A stretch of DNA of 64,000 nucleotides from Eubacteriales bacterium (GCA_030533405.1 JAUNJF010000006.1:62001-126000), one strand, 5' to 3'. Positions 1 to 9,347 are shown, numbered from the stretch's first letter. Program-made: numbers and translations. The notes: generated by a model not told the origin, from the letters alone.

Positions 1-1
1 G

Positions 2-748
2 GATATAGAGAATCCGGCAGGTTCAGTATTTTGTTCTCATGGGGCGGGATTCATTATTCCGTGGAATCAGGTAAAGCAGTATATGCATATGCCAAGTGTT
101 TTGGAGGACGAACACACAGAACAATCAGAAGAGGAGTGGATGGAGTCTGTGATGACGCTTGAGGAGCGAAAAGCGAGTCTCATGGATTACTCGATTGACG
201 AAGAACAGATTCAGGCTATTTTGAATAAAACGTTTCATGCAAATGAAAATGCAAAAAAACACTGGAAAAAGACGAAAAATAAATTACCTGATATACATTA
301 TAAAGGACAACCGAAGCCAAAAAATTCACAAAAGTATTTGATTGTGGATGGTTATAATATTGTACATGCATGGGAGGAATTAAAATGCCTGGTAAATGAT
401 AATTTAGAAGGCGCAAGAATGCGATTGTTAGATGTGCTATCGAATTATCAGGCATTTATAAAATTCGAAACGATTGTAGTATTTGATGCATATAAGGTTA
501 AGGGTAATTTGGGCGAAATGTTCGATTATCAAAATATTCATGTGGTATATACAAAAGAAGCAGAGACTGCTGATAGTTATATTGAGAAATTAACACACCG
601 GATTTCGAAGGATTACCAGGTGACAGTAGCGACCTCTGACGGTCTGGTACAATTGATTACCAGAGGCAATCATTGTACCGTTTGGTCAGCAAATGATCTC
701 CGTGAGGAAATCGAGCGCGTGAATTCGCAGATTAGAGAATTTTTATAG
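2..748 (+). CDS. EF-G/TetM-like translation GTPase fused to a YacP/Rae1-type NYN nuclease (3' part only)
   Basis: The gene enters from the left edge; the reading frame is open from base 2. The first ~28 codons, including a SVFCSHGAGF-like stretch and a PW motif, look like the C-terminal elongation-factor-G domain of TetM-like ribosomal protection GTPases. A charged linker follows. From about base 333 to the end there is a NYN/PIN-type nuclease domain resembling Bacillus YacP (Rae1). Its acidic positions are kept in VDGYN, VVFDAY, ETADSY and ATSDG. Rae1 is known to cleave mRNA in the ribosomal A site, and the GTPase half would also bind near the A site, so a ribosome-directed nuclease is an inference. 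The GTP-binding domain is outside the window. An ATG at base 83 is internal and not the true start. Confidence 0.8.
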   Translation, partial: DIENPAGSVFCSHGAGFIIPWNQVKQYMHMPSVLEDEHTEQSEEEWMESVMTLEERKASLMDYSIDEEQIQAILNKTFHANENAKKHWKKTKNKLPDIHYKGQPKPKNSQKYLIVDGYNIVHAWEELKCLVNDNLEGARMRLLDVLSNYQAFIKFETIVVFDAYKVKGNLGEMFDYQNIHVVYTKEAETADSYIEKLTHRISKDYQVTVATSDGLVQLITRGNHCTVWSANDLREEIERVNSQIREFL

Positions 749-752
749 GGAT

Positions 753-1343
753 TTAATCACATAGGGCGTGGTAGAGCTTTGCAATCGGCAAACCTACCAC
801 GTTATTATAATCACCATGTATTTCTTTGATATGAATTGCGAATGGTCCCTGAATTCCGTAAGCACCAGCTTTATCAAGGGGATCGCCAGTTGCAATGTAA
901 TCTTTGATTTCCTGGTCAGAAATCGGATAGAAGGTGACATCCGTTTTTTCATGTAAAAGAAAAGACTGTTTTTCACCGTTTTGTCGTTTGATGATTGCAA
1001 TGCCAGTGTATACCTGATGGGTTCGGTCGGAAAGCATTTTGATTATATCATATGCTTCGTGGGAATCGGCTGGTTTTCCGAGTACGTCGTTGTCGTAGTA
1101 AACGATGGTATCCGCACCAATTACAATAAAGTCTTTGCCGGTGTAATCTTTTTTGATTCGGTTATACACTTCATTTGCTTTCAGGAAAGCAAGTTCTTCT
1201 ACGATTTTTTGAGGTGCGGTTTCTGTGATTTGTTCTTCTGCTTTAGATGGGATGACTTCAAATGAGAATCCTGCCTGGTTCATCAGTTCCGTTCGTCTTG
1301 GCGAAGCAGAAGCAAGAATGATAGGGATATCTTTTTGTAACAT
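753..1343 (-). CDS. maf: Maf-family nucleoside triphosphate pyrophosphatase
   Basis: The 196-residue product matches the Maf/HAM1-like fold that hydrolyses non-canonical or modified NTPs to NMPs and has been linked to septum formation. The family motif SASPRR is at residues 12-17, and the IGADTIV segment with its catalytic Asp follows in the middle. The start chosen is the ATG at 1343, because AGGAGG sits about 8 bases upstream on the minus strand; an in-frame ATG at 1370 lies before that ribosome binding site. The gene converges with the GTPase-nuclease gene (4 bases apart) and is divergent from the transglutaminase gene. Confidence 0.92.
   Translation of the reverse strand: MLQKDIPIILASASPRRTELMNQAGFSFEVIPSKAEEQITETAPQKIVEELAFLKANEVYNRIKKDYTGKDFIVIGADTIVYYDNDVLGKPADSHEAYDIIKMLSDRTHQVYTGIAIIKRQNGEKQSFLLHEKTDVTFYPISDQEIKDYIATGDPLDKAGAYGIQGPFAIHIKEIHGDYNNVVGLPIAKLYHALCD
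767..801 (+). terminator. Hairpin inside the 3' end of maf, possible terminator of the GTPase-nuclease gene
   Basis: An 8-bp perfect stem (CGTGGTAG at 767-774 with CTACCACG at 794-801) encloses a smaller TTGC/GCAA stem and is followed by an A/T run (TTATTATAA). It starts 18 bases after the + strand stop codon and lies inside the opposing maf coding region. The U-tract is weak. Confidence 0.35.
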
Positions 1344-1416
1344 AAGTTGTTCCTCCTTATGGTTTAGCATAATCTATTTTATTTCTGAAAAATATTTTAA
1401 TGGAATGAAATAAGGT

Positions 1417-1445
1417 TTGCAAGGTTATCTTAACAATGGTAAAAT
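1417..1445 (+). promoter_or_regulatory. Candidate sigma-A promoter for the transglutaminase gene
   Basis: TTGCAA and TAAAAT are separated by 17 bases, upstream of the + strand gene beginning at 1503. The -10 is a 5/6 match to consensus. Confidence 0.5.
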
Positions 1446-1502
1446 AAATGTTCAGTGATGAAATCATATATGACGGAAGAAGAAAGTGTCGAGGATAGCG
1501 TG

Positions 1503-2612
1503 ATGAAAAGATTAACAACCGCTTTTCTTTTGTTTTTCATTTTTGCATGTATCATGATTGTGGCATATTTATATGTGCCAGATGTACAGGAGAAATTTGC
1601 ATACATTACAGAAGAAAACTTTGTAGAAGAAAACATATATAGCAATTTAGATGGTATTTCTGAACGATTGGATGAAGAGATTATGAAGGGTTCTGAATCA
1701 TTTATCATATACTTAAAGGATATGGATGTGAATGAAATTAATCAGATTAATGCATCTATGGATGGTGTTTTTGGTAGTGGTAAAAGTTATCAGCAATTGG
1801 GAATGATTGGAACCACTTATAAAAAGATTGAGATTACAGTGAAAAAGTCAACCAATTATTATGTATATGCAGCTTATCGGAATCGTGTTCCAATACCAGA
1901 AGATGAGAGAGATGCAAAGAAATTATATGCAACAGTGAAGAATATCATGGATACACAAATTACAGATGAGATGAGTGATTATGAAAAGGAACTTGCATTG
2001 CATGATTATTTAACCACACATTGTGTATATAGTGAAGATGCAAATCAGGGACCAGATAGTGATATTTATCGTGCATATGGTGCGCTTGTCAATGGAAATG
2101 CTGTATGTAATGGTTATGCAGAGGCAATGCAAATTTTATTAATGTGTGCTGGCGTGAATACCAAATTTGTAACAGGTAAAGCAGGAAATGTTGATCATGC
2201 ATGGAATTTGGTGGAATTAGATGGGCAATGGTATCATATGGATGCTACATGGGATGATCCAAAGCCTGATCAGGGACAGCGATTATTGCATCCATATTTT
2301 AATGTTACAGATGAGATTATGGGAGAGAGTCATATCTGGAATCGGGAGAGATATCCGAATGCTGATAGTATGACATATAATTACTATAAACAGTCTAATG
2401 CATATTTTATTAATTTTGCGGATTATAAAAATGTTGCTGCAACACAATTAGCAAATAATCCTTATAAACGATATGAAGCAGTAATCGAAAATTATGAGGT
2501 AAAGGATGAAGATATGCGATTCGTATTCGATCAGAATAGAGGATTTAGAAGTATCAGTTGGCAAAATTTTAATGCGGGTGATTATAACGTATTAGTTTTG
2601 AGTGGGGAATAA
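1503..2612 (+). CDS. Membrane-anchored transglutaminase-like protein
   Basis: The 369-residue protein starts with a short basic segment and a hydrophobic helix (about residues 3-22), so it is probably a membrane-anchored extracellular protein. The middle holds a transglutaminase/protease core with the expected triad: Cys202 in a VCNGYAEA segment, His232 in DHAWN and Asp247 in MDATWDD. Bacterial members of this superfamily are usually cysteine peptidases or unknown. The ATG at 1503 was preferred because GAGG lies 8 bases upstream; in-frame ATGs at 1455, 1458 and 1470 lack a clear ribosome binding site. The last ~90 residues contain no domain I recognise. A DUF1700 gene follows 55 bases later. 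Confidence 0.85.
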   Translation: MKRLTTAFLLFFIFACIMIVAYLYVPDVQEKFAYITEENFVEENIYSNLDGISERLDEEIMKGSESFIIYLKDMDVNEINQINASMDGVFGSGKSYQQLGMIGTTYKKIEITVKKSTNYYVYAAYRNRVPIPEDERDAKKLYATVKNIMDTQITDEMSDYEKELALHDYLTTHCVYSEDANQGPDSDIYRAYGALVNGNAVCNGYAEAMQILLMCAGVNTKFVTGKAGNVDHAWNLVELDGQWYHMDATWDDPKPDQGQRLLHPYFNVTDEIMGESHIWNRERYPNADSMTYNYYKQSNAYFINFADYKNVAATQLANNPYKRYEAVIENYEVKDEDMRFVFDQNRGFRSISWQNFNAGDYNVLVLSGE

Positions 2613-2667
2613 TTAGAAGCTTTTGGTTAGAAACTGTCAAAAACAAGACAAAGAAATGGAGCGTATT

Positions 2668-3183
2668 ATGACAAAACAGGAATTTTTACAGGAATTAAAA
2701 CAGTGTTTGTCCGGTGAGGTTTCGCCTGAATCTTTAATGGATTCCTATCGGTATTACGATAATTATATTGATGATTGTGTCAGAGGTGGAAAATCAGAAG
2801 AAGCAGTCGTTGAAGAGCTTGGTAAACCAAATTTGATTGCAAGATCGATTATTGCTGCACAGTCAGGGGAACGAGCAGCAGATATTGAATACACTGAGGA
2901 TGGAAAAACCAAAAAAGTAAAGCGAAGAGAAAATACCCAAAAGCAGAGTGGGCAGTGGGAAGAAAAGGAACAGAAAATAAAAAAAGAAAAAAAGCCATTT
3001 GTATTTAATCCATTTGCGTGGTATGCAAAGGTTTTATATGTTTTGATTTTTATATTAGCCATTGTGCTAGTGTTCTTTTTGTTACAGGGACTTATTTGGG
3101 TAGTTGTAACATTTGCGGTTCCGATTTTATTAATTTTAGGAATTATTTATCTGGTTATGTACTTTAGTAATCGACCGAAATAA
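2668..3183 (+). CDS. DUF1700 (HAAS-type) membrane protein
   Basis: The 171-residue product has an N-terminal helical domain in which residues ~1-65 match DUF1700 (MTKQEFLQELKQCL.., ..YYDNYIDDCVRGGKSEEAVVEELGKP). A charged Lys/Glu-rich linker (~70-110) and two closely spaced hydrophobic helices (~115-165) follow. DUF1700 proteins are often encoded with PadR-type regulators and are thought to be signalling or regulatory membrane proteins; no PadR gene is seen here. The ATG at 2668 was chosen because GGAG lies 6 bases upstream; an upstream TTG and ATG are possible alternatives. Confidence 0.8.
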   Translation: MTKQEFLQELKQCLSGEVSPESLMDSYRYYDNYIDDCVRGGKSEEAVVEELGKPNLIARSIIAAQSGERAADIEYTEDGKTKKVKRRENTQKQSGQWEEKEQKIKKEKKPFVFNPFAWYAKVLYVLIFILAIVLVFFLLQGLIWVVVTFAVPILLILGIIYLVMYFSNRPK

Positions 3184-3211
3184 AAAAATTAAAAAAATTG
3201 AAAAAAAGTAC

Positions 3212-3240
3212 TTGACATATGATGGTAAATTTAATATACT
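3212..3240 (+). promoter_or_regulatory. Strong sigma-A promoter for the tRNA pair
   Basis: A perfect TTGACA and a TATACT hexamer are separated by exactly 17 bases. The -10 ends 22 bases before tRNA-Val, consistent with a stable RNA promoter. Confidence 0.88.
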
Positions 3241-3262
3241 AACATTCGTGTCAAGCACACAT

Positions 3263-3335
3263 GGAATCTTAGCTCAGCTGGGAGAGCATCTGCCTTACAA
3301 GCAGAGGGTCACAGGTTCGAGCCCTGTAGGTTCCA
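3263..3335 (+). tRNA. tRNA-Val (anticodon TAC)
   Basis: A full 73-nt cloverleaf is present. The acceptor GGAATCT pairs with AGGTTCC with one G-T pair. The anticodon stem TCTGC/GCAGA encloses the loop CTTACAA with anticodon TAC. The T arm has GGTTCGAGCC. The 3' CCA is not encoded. Confidence 0.97.
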
Positions 3336-3339
3336 TTTT

Positions 3340-3413
3340 GGCGGAATAGCTCAGTTGGCTAGAGCATACGGTTCATACCCGTAGTGTCGAGAGTTCGAAT
3401 CTCCCTTCCGCTA
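3340..3413 (+). tRNA. Elongator tRNA-Met (anticodon CAT)
   Basis: A 74-nt cloverleaf starts 4 bases after tRNA-Val. The acceptor GGCGGAA pairs with TTCCGCT, with the G1-T72 wobble seen in Bacillus elongator tRNA-Met. The anticodon stem TACGG/CCGTA encloses a loop with CAT. It could be confused with a CAT tRNA-Ile (lysidine type), but the acceptor and anticodon arms match elongator Met. CCA is not encoded. Confidence 0.92.
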
Positions 3414-3416
3414 CTG

Positions 3417-3448
3417 AAACCATCAAGGATTTCCTTGGTGGTTTTTTT
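3417..3448 (+). terminator. Intrinsic terminator after the tRNA pair
   Basis: ACCATCAAGG pairs with CCTTGGTGGT (one G-T pair) around a short loop, followed by a run of seven T. Confidence 0.9.
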
Positions 3449-3543
3449 GTTTTGTTCATGACAAAATCTGTGCGGAATGATATACTGATTTTTGGAAATA
3501 AATAGAAGTAAGAAGGAATTCATAATAGATTAGGAGGACGAAA

Positions 3544-6453
3544 ATGCAGATTCAAAATTATACGGTATTAAAGGAAGAGTTTATTGAAGAAGTAAATGGA
3601 ACCGCTTATTTACTTTCACATGATAAAACAAAAGCGAAAGTCATGCTGGTGAAAAATGATGATAACAACAAGGTGTTTACAATTGGATTTCGAACACCTC
3701 CTGCAGATGATACAGGTGTGCCACATATTATTGAGCATTCTGTTCTTTGTGGTTCTAGAAAATTCCCAGTCAAAGATCCATTTGTAGAATTGGCAAAAGG
3801 TTCGTTGAATACATTTTTAAATGCAATGACATATCCAGATAAGACGGTATATCCTATTGCATCTGTAAATGATAAGGATTTTCATAATTTAATGGATGTA
3901 TACTTGGATGCTGTATTTTATCCGAATATTTATTCCAATGATAAAATTTTAAAGCAGGAAGGCTGGCATTATGATTTAGAGAGTGCTGAGGATGCGCTCA
4001 CGTATAATGGTGTGGTATATAATGAAATGAAGGGTGTGTATTCATCAGCAGATTCACAGCTGGTGCAGGCTGTTCAGCAGGCATTGTATCCAGATACCAC
4101 ATATGGATGTGACTCTGGTGGAGATCCAGTGCATATTCCAGAGTTATCTTATGAGAATTTTTTGGCATTTCACAAAAAATATTATCATCCATCGAATAGT
4201 TATATCTATCTTTATGGTGATATTGATATGGAAAAAGAGCTTTCATTTATAGATGAGTCATATTTGAAGGATTTTGATTTCTTGCAGGTGGATTCAGAGA
4301 TTCGTTTACAGAAAGGATTTGAAAAAGCGAAGGAAGTAACAGTTTCTTATCCGATGACAGATGCAGAAGAGGAAGAAAATAATACGTATTTAAGCTATAA
4401 TGCTGTAATTGGTAATAGTTTGGATCGTACATTGAATCTTGCGTTTTCTATTTTGGATTATGCGATGATTGATGTGCCAGGAGCACCTGTTAAGAAAGCA
4501 TTGGTAGATGCAGGAATTAGTAATGATGTATACAGTTCGTATGATGATAGTATGTATCAGCCATTTTATACCATTACAGCAAAGGGATGTAAGACAGAGG
4601 ATAAAGATCGTTTTGTTTCTGTATTGGAAGATGTACTCAAAGAAATTATTGAGCAGGGCATAGAAGAAAAGGTATTACTTGCTGCGATTAATCATTTTGA
4701 ATTCAAGTTGCGTGAGGCGAATTATGGAAGATATCCAAAGGGATTGATGTATGGATTGCATGCATTTGATAGTTGGTTATATGATGAGAATGAACCTTTT
4801 ATGTATTTCAAATATATTGATGCCCTTGAATTTTTGAAGAAACAGGTGGGAACATCTTATTTTACAGATATATTAAATGAATATTTGTTGTGTAATCAAC
4901 ATAAAGCAATTGTAGTTGCAGTTCCTAAGAAGGGAATGAATAAGGAAAATGAAAAGAAAATGTCTGAGGCGTTAGAGGCCTATAAAGCATCTTTGTCTGA
5001 TGATGAAATTGCGCGGATTGTGCAACAGACAAAGGAGCTTGCGGATTATCAGTCTGAACCAACACCAGAGGAAGATTTATTATCTATTCCATTGTTAGAA
5101 CTATCTGATATTGGAAAGAAAGCTTATCAGTTAAAAAACAGAGAAGTTGAAATTGCTGGAGTAAAAACGCTTTGTCATGACATTGTGACGAATGGTATTG
5201 ATTATGTCACTTACCATTTTGATTTGAAAAAAGTACCTATGGAGTTATTACCATATGTGTCCTTATTGGTTGCACTTTACAAAGAGGTTGATACAGATCA
5301 AAGAAGTTATCAGAGTTTGTCAAATGAGATTGACTTGGTAACAGGTGGCGTAGGTTCTGGATTATTTATTATGGGTGTCAAGGAAGAACGCGGTGATTAT
5401 ATTGCAGATCTTGAATTTAAAACCAAAGTTTTGCATGAGCATTTATCGGAAGCATTAGCATTGATTGAGGAGATTGCATTTACCTCACACATTACGGATA
5501 AAAAGCGAATGAAAGAAGTGATTGCTGAAATATATTCTCAGTTAAAAGAAAGCATTCAGGATAGTGGTCATGTAGCAATGGCAACACGCGCCTCTTCTTA
5601 TTTTTCAAAGTCAGCGTACTTGAAGGAATTGATGGAGGGCATCGGTTTTTATGAGTTTATTACAGATTTATATAAGAATTTTGAGGAACGTTATGATAGG
5701 ATATGTGATTGCTTAAATCGTGCGATTCATGCATTTGCAAAGAAAGAGAATCTTTCGATTTCTTATACTGGAAAAGATGATATCGAAGAATCATTTGCAA
5801 AAGCAATTTCATCTATGGAAACTTATTTGAACCAGGATCAGTCAGATGTGGAAAAGCAGCATTTTGATTTGAAAGCTAGAAATGAAGGCTTTAAAACATC
5901 AAGTAAGGTTCAGTATGCGGCAGCTGCAGGAAACTTTGTGAAAAAAGGACTTCCTTATACAGGTGCATTACATGTATTACAGGTTATTTTCTCGTATGAC
6001 TATCTATGGATTAATGTTCGAGTAAAAGGTGGTGCATATGGTGCAATGTGCGCATTTTCTCAAACAGGAGATTCATATTTTACGTCTTATAGAGATCCGA
6101 ATCTGGTAAAAACCTATGAGGTTTATGAACACGCAGCAGAGTATGTAAAGAATTTCCAGGTTTCTGACCGAGACATGGTGAAGTATATTATTGGTACAAT
6201 TGCAAAATTAGACACACCACTGACTCCAGCCGCTGATGGTAAGCAAAGTGATGTTATGTATCGAGCAGGCGTGTCTCAGGAACAAATGCAAAAAATTCGT
6301 GACGAAGTTCTTTCTTGTAATCAGGAGGCGATTCAGAGATTGGCACCGTATATGGAAGCTATTTTTGAGACAGAGTATCGCAGTGCATTAGGTGATGAGG
6401 ATGTTATTGAACGTGACAAGAAATTATTTAAAGAAATTAAAACTTTAGCATAA
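3544..6453 (+). CDS. M16C (presequence protease/falcilysin-like) zinc metallopeptidase
   Basis: The 969-residue length and sequence match M16C insulinase-like peptidases: a single chain of two halves, each with an active or inactive M16 domain. The inverted zinc motif HxxEH is intact at His61, Glu64 and His65 (HIIEHSVLCGS), followed by the family segment KDPFVELAKGSLNTF. A more distal NEMKGVYSS segment probably carries the third zinc ligand (Glu). The middle M16C-associated domain and the C-terminal half follow. No signal peptide is seen, so it probably acts in the cytoplasm on short peptides. The start ATG follows AGGAGG by 7 bases. The gene stands alone after the tRNA terminator. Confidence 0.93.
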   Translation: MQIQNYTVLKEEFIEEVNGTAYLLSHDKTKAKVMLVKNDDNNKVFTIGFRTPPADDTGVPHIIEHSVLCGSRKFPVKDPFVELAKGSLNTFLNAMTYPDKTVYPIASVNDKDFHNLMDVYLDAVFYPNIYSNDKILKQEGWHYDLESAEDALTYNGVVYNEMKGVYSSADSQLVQAVQQALYPDTTYGCDSGGDPVHIPELSYENFLAFHKKYYHPSNSYIYLYGDIDMEKELSFIDESYLKDFDFLQVDSEIRLQKGFEKAKEVTVSYPMTDAEEEENNTYLSYNAVIGNSLDRTLNLAFSILDYAMIDVPGAPVKKALVDAGISNDVYSSYDDSMYQPFYTITAKGCKTEDKDRFVSVLEDVLKEIIEQGIEEKVLLAAINHFEFKLREANYGRYPKGLMYGLHAFDSWLYDENEPFMYFKYIDALEFLKKQVGTSYFTDILNEYLLCNQHKAIVVAVPKKGMNKENEKKMSEALEAYKASLSDDEIARIVQQTKELADYQSEPTPEEDLLSIPLLELSDIGKKAYQLKNREVEIAGVKTLCHDIVTNGIDYVTYHFDLKKVPMELLPYVSLLVALYKEVDTDQRSYQSLSNEIDLVTGGVGSGLFIMGVKEERGDYIADLEFKTKVLHEHLSEALALIEEIAFTSHITDKKRMKEVIAEIYSQLKESIQDSGHVAMATRASSYFSKSAYLKELMEGIGFYEFITDLYKNFEERYDRICDCLNRAIHAFAKKENLSISYTGKDDIEESFAKAISSMETYLNQDQSDVEKQHFDLKARNEGFKTSSKVQYAAAAGNFVKKGLPYTGALHVLQVIFSYDYLWINVRVKGGAYGAMCAFSQTGDSYFTSYRDPNLVKTYEVYEHAAEYVKNFQVSDRDMVKYIIGTIAKLDTPLTPAADGKQSDVMYRAGVSQEQMQKIRDEVLSCNQEAIQRLAPYMEAIFETEYRSALGDEDVIERDKKLFKEIKTLA

Positions 6454-6537
6454 ATTACTTGCAACACTTTCCTTGTTTTGTATCACTAATAAGACAAAGA
6501 TATAAATACAATACGGTTGTGAGTAGGAGGATATGTT

Positions 6538-7665
6538 ATGGTACGAAATGAAAAAGGTAGAATGAAGAAAATGAGTAAGAGATTTGTTGCATGTATTATC
6601 GCCTCGTTGATTTGTGTAGGGGCAACAGGGTGTGGCAGTAGTAGCACATATAAGAACGAAGCAGCTTACGAAAGCTATGATAGTGGTGCTACAAGTGATG
6701 TCGCATATAACGCCATGGGCATGAGTGGTATTGAAGCAGCTGAAGTTACGGATAGTAAGTCTGTGGACGATAGTTATGCAGAGGATAGCTATACAGATGA
6801 TTACACAGAAGATGTCGCAGAAAGCGGTTCGTCAGATCATAATCAGAATAGTAACTATGTTAAGCAAAATGATAAAAAGAAGATTATTAAACGATATAAT
6901 TATTCTTATGAGACAGAAAAATTTGATGATGCATATGCTTTTTTAAAGCAACAAATTGATTCGTATCAAGGGTATATTTCAGCTTCTGAAGTACGAGGAA
7001 AAGAGTGTCGTTCGCTTTATTTGACAGCAAGAATACCGGCAGATGTGAGTGATTCGTTTGTGAGTACCCTTGGTAATTTGGGAACACTTGAAAGTCAGAC
7101 AGAGTCGGCAGAAGATATCACTTTACAGTATGCAGATACAGAAAGTAGAATTGCCTCGATTAAAACGGAACAGGAGCGACTGCTCGTTTTGTTAGATAAA
7201 GCGGATACGCTTGAAACGATTATTGAATTAGAAAAACGATTGACGGATGTTCGTTATGAGTTGGAAAACTATGAGTCGCAGAGAAAATTATATGACGATT
7301 TAGTGAGTTATAGTACAGTTACAATTCAGTTACAGGAAGTGGTTTATACTGTCGAAGTAGATGACAGCACGTTTATAAGTAGAATCAAGACAGGATTGGA
7401 ACGTTCATTGAGAGATGTTCGCTATGGCTTTACTGATTTTATTGTATTTATTATTATCAATATTCCATATTTTATTGTTTGGGGTATTATCATTTTTGTT
7501 CTTGTTTTGGTTGTTCGTAAAATCATAAAGGTAAATCGAAAGAGAAAAGAAAAAAGAGCACAAAAAAAAGCAGAAAAAAAGGCAAAGCAAGAGAAAAAAG
7601 AAGAAAAAAGGGAAGAGATTCTTTTAGCAGAGGAAAGTACAAATAATAGGGAAGAAGAAAAGTAG
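6538..7665 (+). CDS. DUF4349 lipoprotein with C-terminal membrane helix
   Basis: The 375-residue product has an N-terminal signal sequence ending in a lipobox-like ATGC (Cys about residue 32). An acidic, Ser/Tyr/Asp-rich linker follows, then a DUF4349 domain (about residues 110-275) with a coiled-coil segment (IASIKTEQERLLVLLDKA..). A transmembrane helix lies near 300-325, and the tail is very Lys/Glu-rich. DUF4349 proteins are envelope proteins of unknown function. The ATG at 6538 has AGGAGG 7 bases upstream. The stop codon overlaps the ribosome binding site of era, so the two are probably co-transcribed. Confidence 0.85.
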   Translation: MVRNEKGRMKKMSKRFVACIIASLICVGATGCGSSSTYKNEAAYESYDSGATSDVAYNAMGMSGIEAAEVTDSKSVDDSYAEDSYTDDYTEDVAESGSSDHNQNSNYVKQNDKKKIIKRYNYSYETEKFDDAYAFLKQQIDSYQGYISASEVRGKECRSLYLTARIPADVSDSFVSTLGNLGTLESQTESAEDITLQYADTESRIASIKTEQERLLVLLDKADTLETIIELEKRLTDVRYELENYESQRKLYDDLVSYSTVTIQLQEVVYTVEVDDSTFISRIKTGLERSLRDVRYGFTDFIVFIIINIPYFIVWGIIIFVLVLVVRKIIKVNRKRKEKRAQKKAEKKAKQEKKEEKREEILLAEESTNNREEEK

Positions 7666-7676
7666 GAGGAGCATTT

Positions 7677-8573
7677 GTGTTTAAATCAGGATTTGTAACT
7701 ATTATTGGAAGACCAAATGTAGGAAAATCAACTTTGATGAATCATTTGATTGGGCAAAAAATTGCAATTACAAGTAATAAAGCGCAGACGACAAGAAATC
7801 GCATTCAGACCGTTTATACGGGTGAAGAAGGTCAGATTGTTTTTTTGGATACACCAGGTATTAATCGTGCAAAAAACAAGCTTGGTGAATATATGTTAAG
7901 TGCTGCTGAAAATACATTAAAGGAAGTTGATGTCATTTTATGGTTAGTTGAGCCAACAACCTTTATTGGTGCAGGTGAACAGTATATTGTTGAAAAACTG
8001 CAGAAAATTCACACACCGATTATTTTAGTAATTAATAAAATAGATACGGTGGAAGAAGAGGCAGTGTTCAAAGCAATTGAAACCTACAAGGAGGTATGTG
8101 ATTTTAAAGCGATTGTTCCAGTTGCTGCACTGAAAGATAAAAACACAGATGAATTGATTCGGACGATTTTTTCTTGTTTAGAAGAAGGTCCGCAGTATTA
8201 TGATGCAGATACGATTACAGATCAGCCAGAGCGTGCGATTGTAGCAGAAATGATACGTGAAAAGGCATTGCGGAGCCTTGATAAAGAGGTTCCGCATGGT
8301 ATCGCTGTGGTTATTGATCGTATGAAGGATCGTGAAGGTGGTAATATCGTAGATATTGATGCAACCATTATTTGTGAACGTGATTCTCACAAAGGAATCA
8401 TCATTGGCAAACAGGGTAGCATGTTAAAAAAGATTGGAACACAAGCGAGAAAAGATATGGAAAATCTTTTGGATACCAAGGTGAATCTAAAGCTTTGGGT
8501 GAAGGTGAAGAAGGATTGGCGTGATAGTGACTTCTTATTGAAGAATTACGGCTATAAGGATACAGATTATTAA
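7677..8573 (+). CDS. era: GTPase Era
   Basis: The 298-residue protein has the expected Era layout. The N-terminal G domain carries G1 GRPNVGKS, the switch region with AQTTRNR, G3 DTPG and G4 NKID. A C-terminal KH domain with GKQGSMLKKIG binds the 3' end of 16S rRNA. Era is essential for 30S subunit maturation. It starts with GTG at 7677, 7 bases after AGGAGG. The order era-recO is the usual one in Firmicutes. Confidence 0.97.
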   Translation: MFKSGFVTIIGRPNVGKSTLMNHLIGQKIAITSNKAQTTRNRIQTVYTGEEGQIVFLDTPGINRAKNKLGEYMLSAAENTLKEVDVILWLVEPTTFIGAGEQYIVEKLQKIHTPIILVINKIDTVEEEAVFKAIETYKEVCDFKAIVPVAALKDKNTDELIRTIFSCLEEGPQYYDADTITDQPERAIVAEMIREKALRSLDKEVPHGIAVVIDRMKDREGGNIVDIDATIICERDSHKGIIIGKQGSMLKKIGTQARKDMENLLDTKVNLKLWVKVKKDWRDSDFLLKNYGYKDTDY

Positions 8574-8606
8574 GAAGAGTTTGGCGATGGTTGGAGGCAA
8601 ATGGAG

Positions 8607-9347
8607 ATGCGTGATAAAATCGAATTGACAGGAATGGTGTTATCGAGCACTATGGTGGGCGATTACGATAAACGGTTGGTATTACTCACGAAGGAACGTG
8701 GGAAAATTACTGCGTTTGCGCGCGGTGCAAGAAAGCCCAATAGTCCATTGTTAGGAATTAGTGAACCATTTAATTTTGGAACCTTTACTTTGATGGAAGG
8801 TTTTGATGCGTATCGTTTATTAGGCGCGGATGTAAAAGAATACTTTCTGGATATTAAAAATGATATTGAAGGTATTTGCTATGCTACATATTTTTGTGAT
8901 GTGTTAGAGCATTTGTGTGTGGAAGGGATGGGAGATATTAATATGCTGAATCTGCTCTATGTTACATTGAAAACGCTGGCAAAAAAAGAAATCCCAAATC
9001 CTTTGATTCGCAGAATATTTGAATTAAAAGTATTAGTGTTTGACGGAGAGGCCATGGCGGCCTTTTCTTGTGTACAATGTGGAACAGAAGAACTTTCTGT
9101 CTTTTATGAACCAGTAAATGGTTTGCTGTGTGAATCTTGTCGAAAAAAAGCGGGAAATGTTATTGCATTGTCTCAGACAACAATTTATACGTTGCAGTAT
9201 GTCATTTCAACGCCACTTAATAAATTATATCATTTTAGACTTTCAGAGGAAGCATGGAAAGAGTTTGATCAGGTTGTCGGATGTTATTTCCCGCATCATG
9301 TGACAAAAAAATTTAAGTCTTTGGAAATTCTTTCTTCTTTATCTTGA
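8607..9347 (+). CDS. recO: DNA repair protein RecO
   Basis: The 246-residue product has the RecO N-terminal OB fold (GMVLSSTMVGDYDKRLVLLTKERGK region), a helical middle and a C-terminal zinc-finger segment with CVQCG..CESC. RecO loads RecA onto SSB-coated DNA with RecR in gap repair. The ATG at 8607 was chosen because GGAGG lies 9 bases upstream; the ATG at 8601 is only 3 bases from it. It lies 33 bases after era, a common pairing. Confidence 0.95.
   Translation: MRDKIELTGMVLSSTMVGDYDKRLVLLTKERGKITAFARGARKPNSPLLGISEPFNFGTFTLMEGFDAYRLLGADVKEYFLDIKNDIEGICYATYFCDVLEHLCVEGMGDINMLNLLYVTLKTLAKKEIPNPLIRRIFELKVLVFDGEAMAAFSCVQCGTEELSVFYEPVNGLLCESCRKKAGNVIALSQTTIYTLQYVISTPLNKLYHFRLSEEAWKEFDQVVGCYFPHHVTKKFKSLEILSSLS

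Noticed and set aside
3340-3413. CAT tRNA read as initiator or as lysidine-modified tRNA-Ile
   Set aside because: The G1-T72 pair and the anticodon arm fit elongator tRNA-Met; initiator features (C1-A72 type mismatch, GGG/CCC anticodon stem) are absent.
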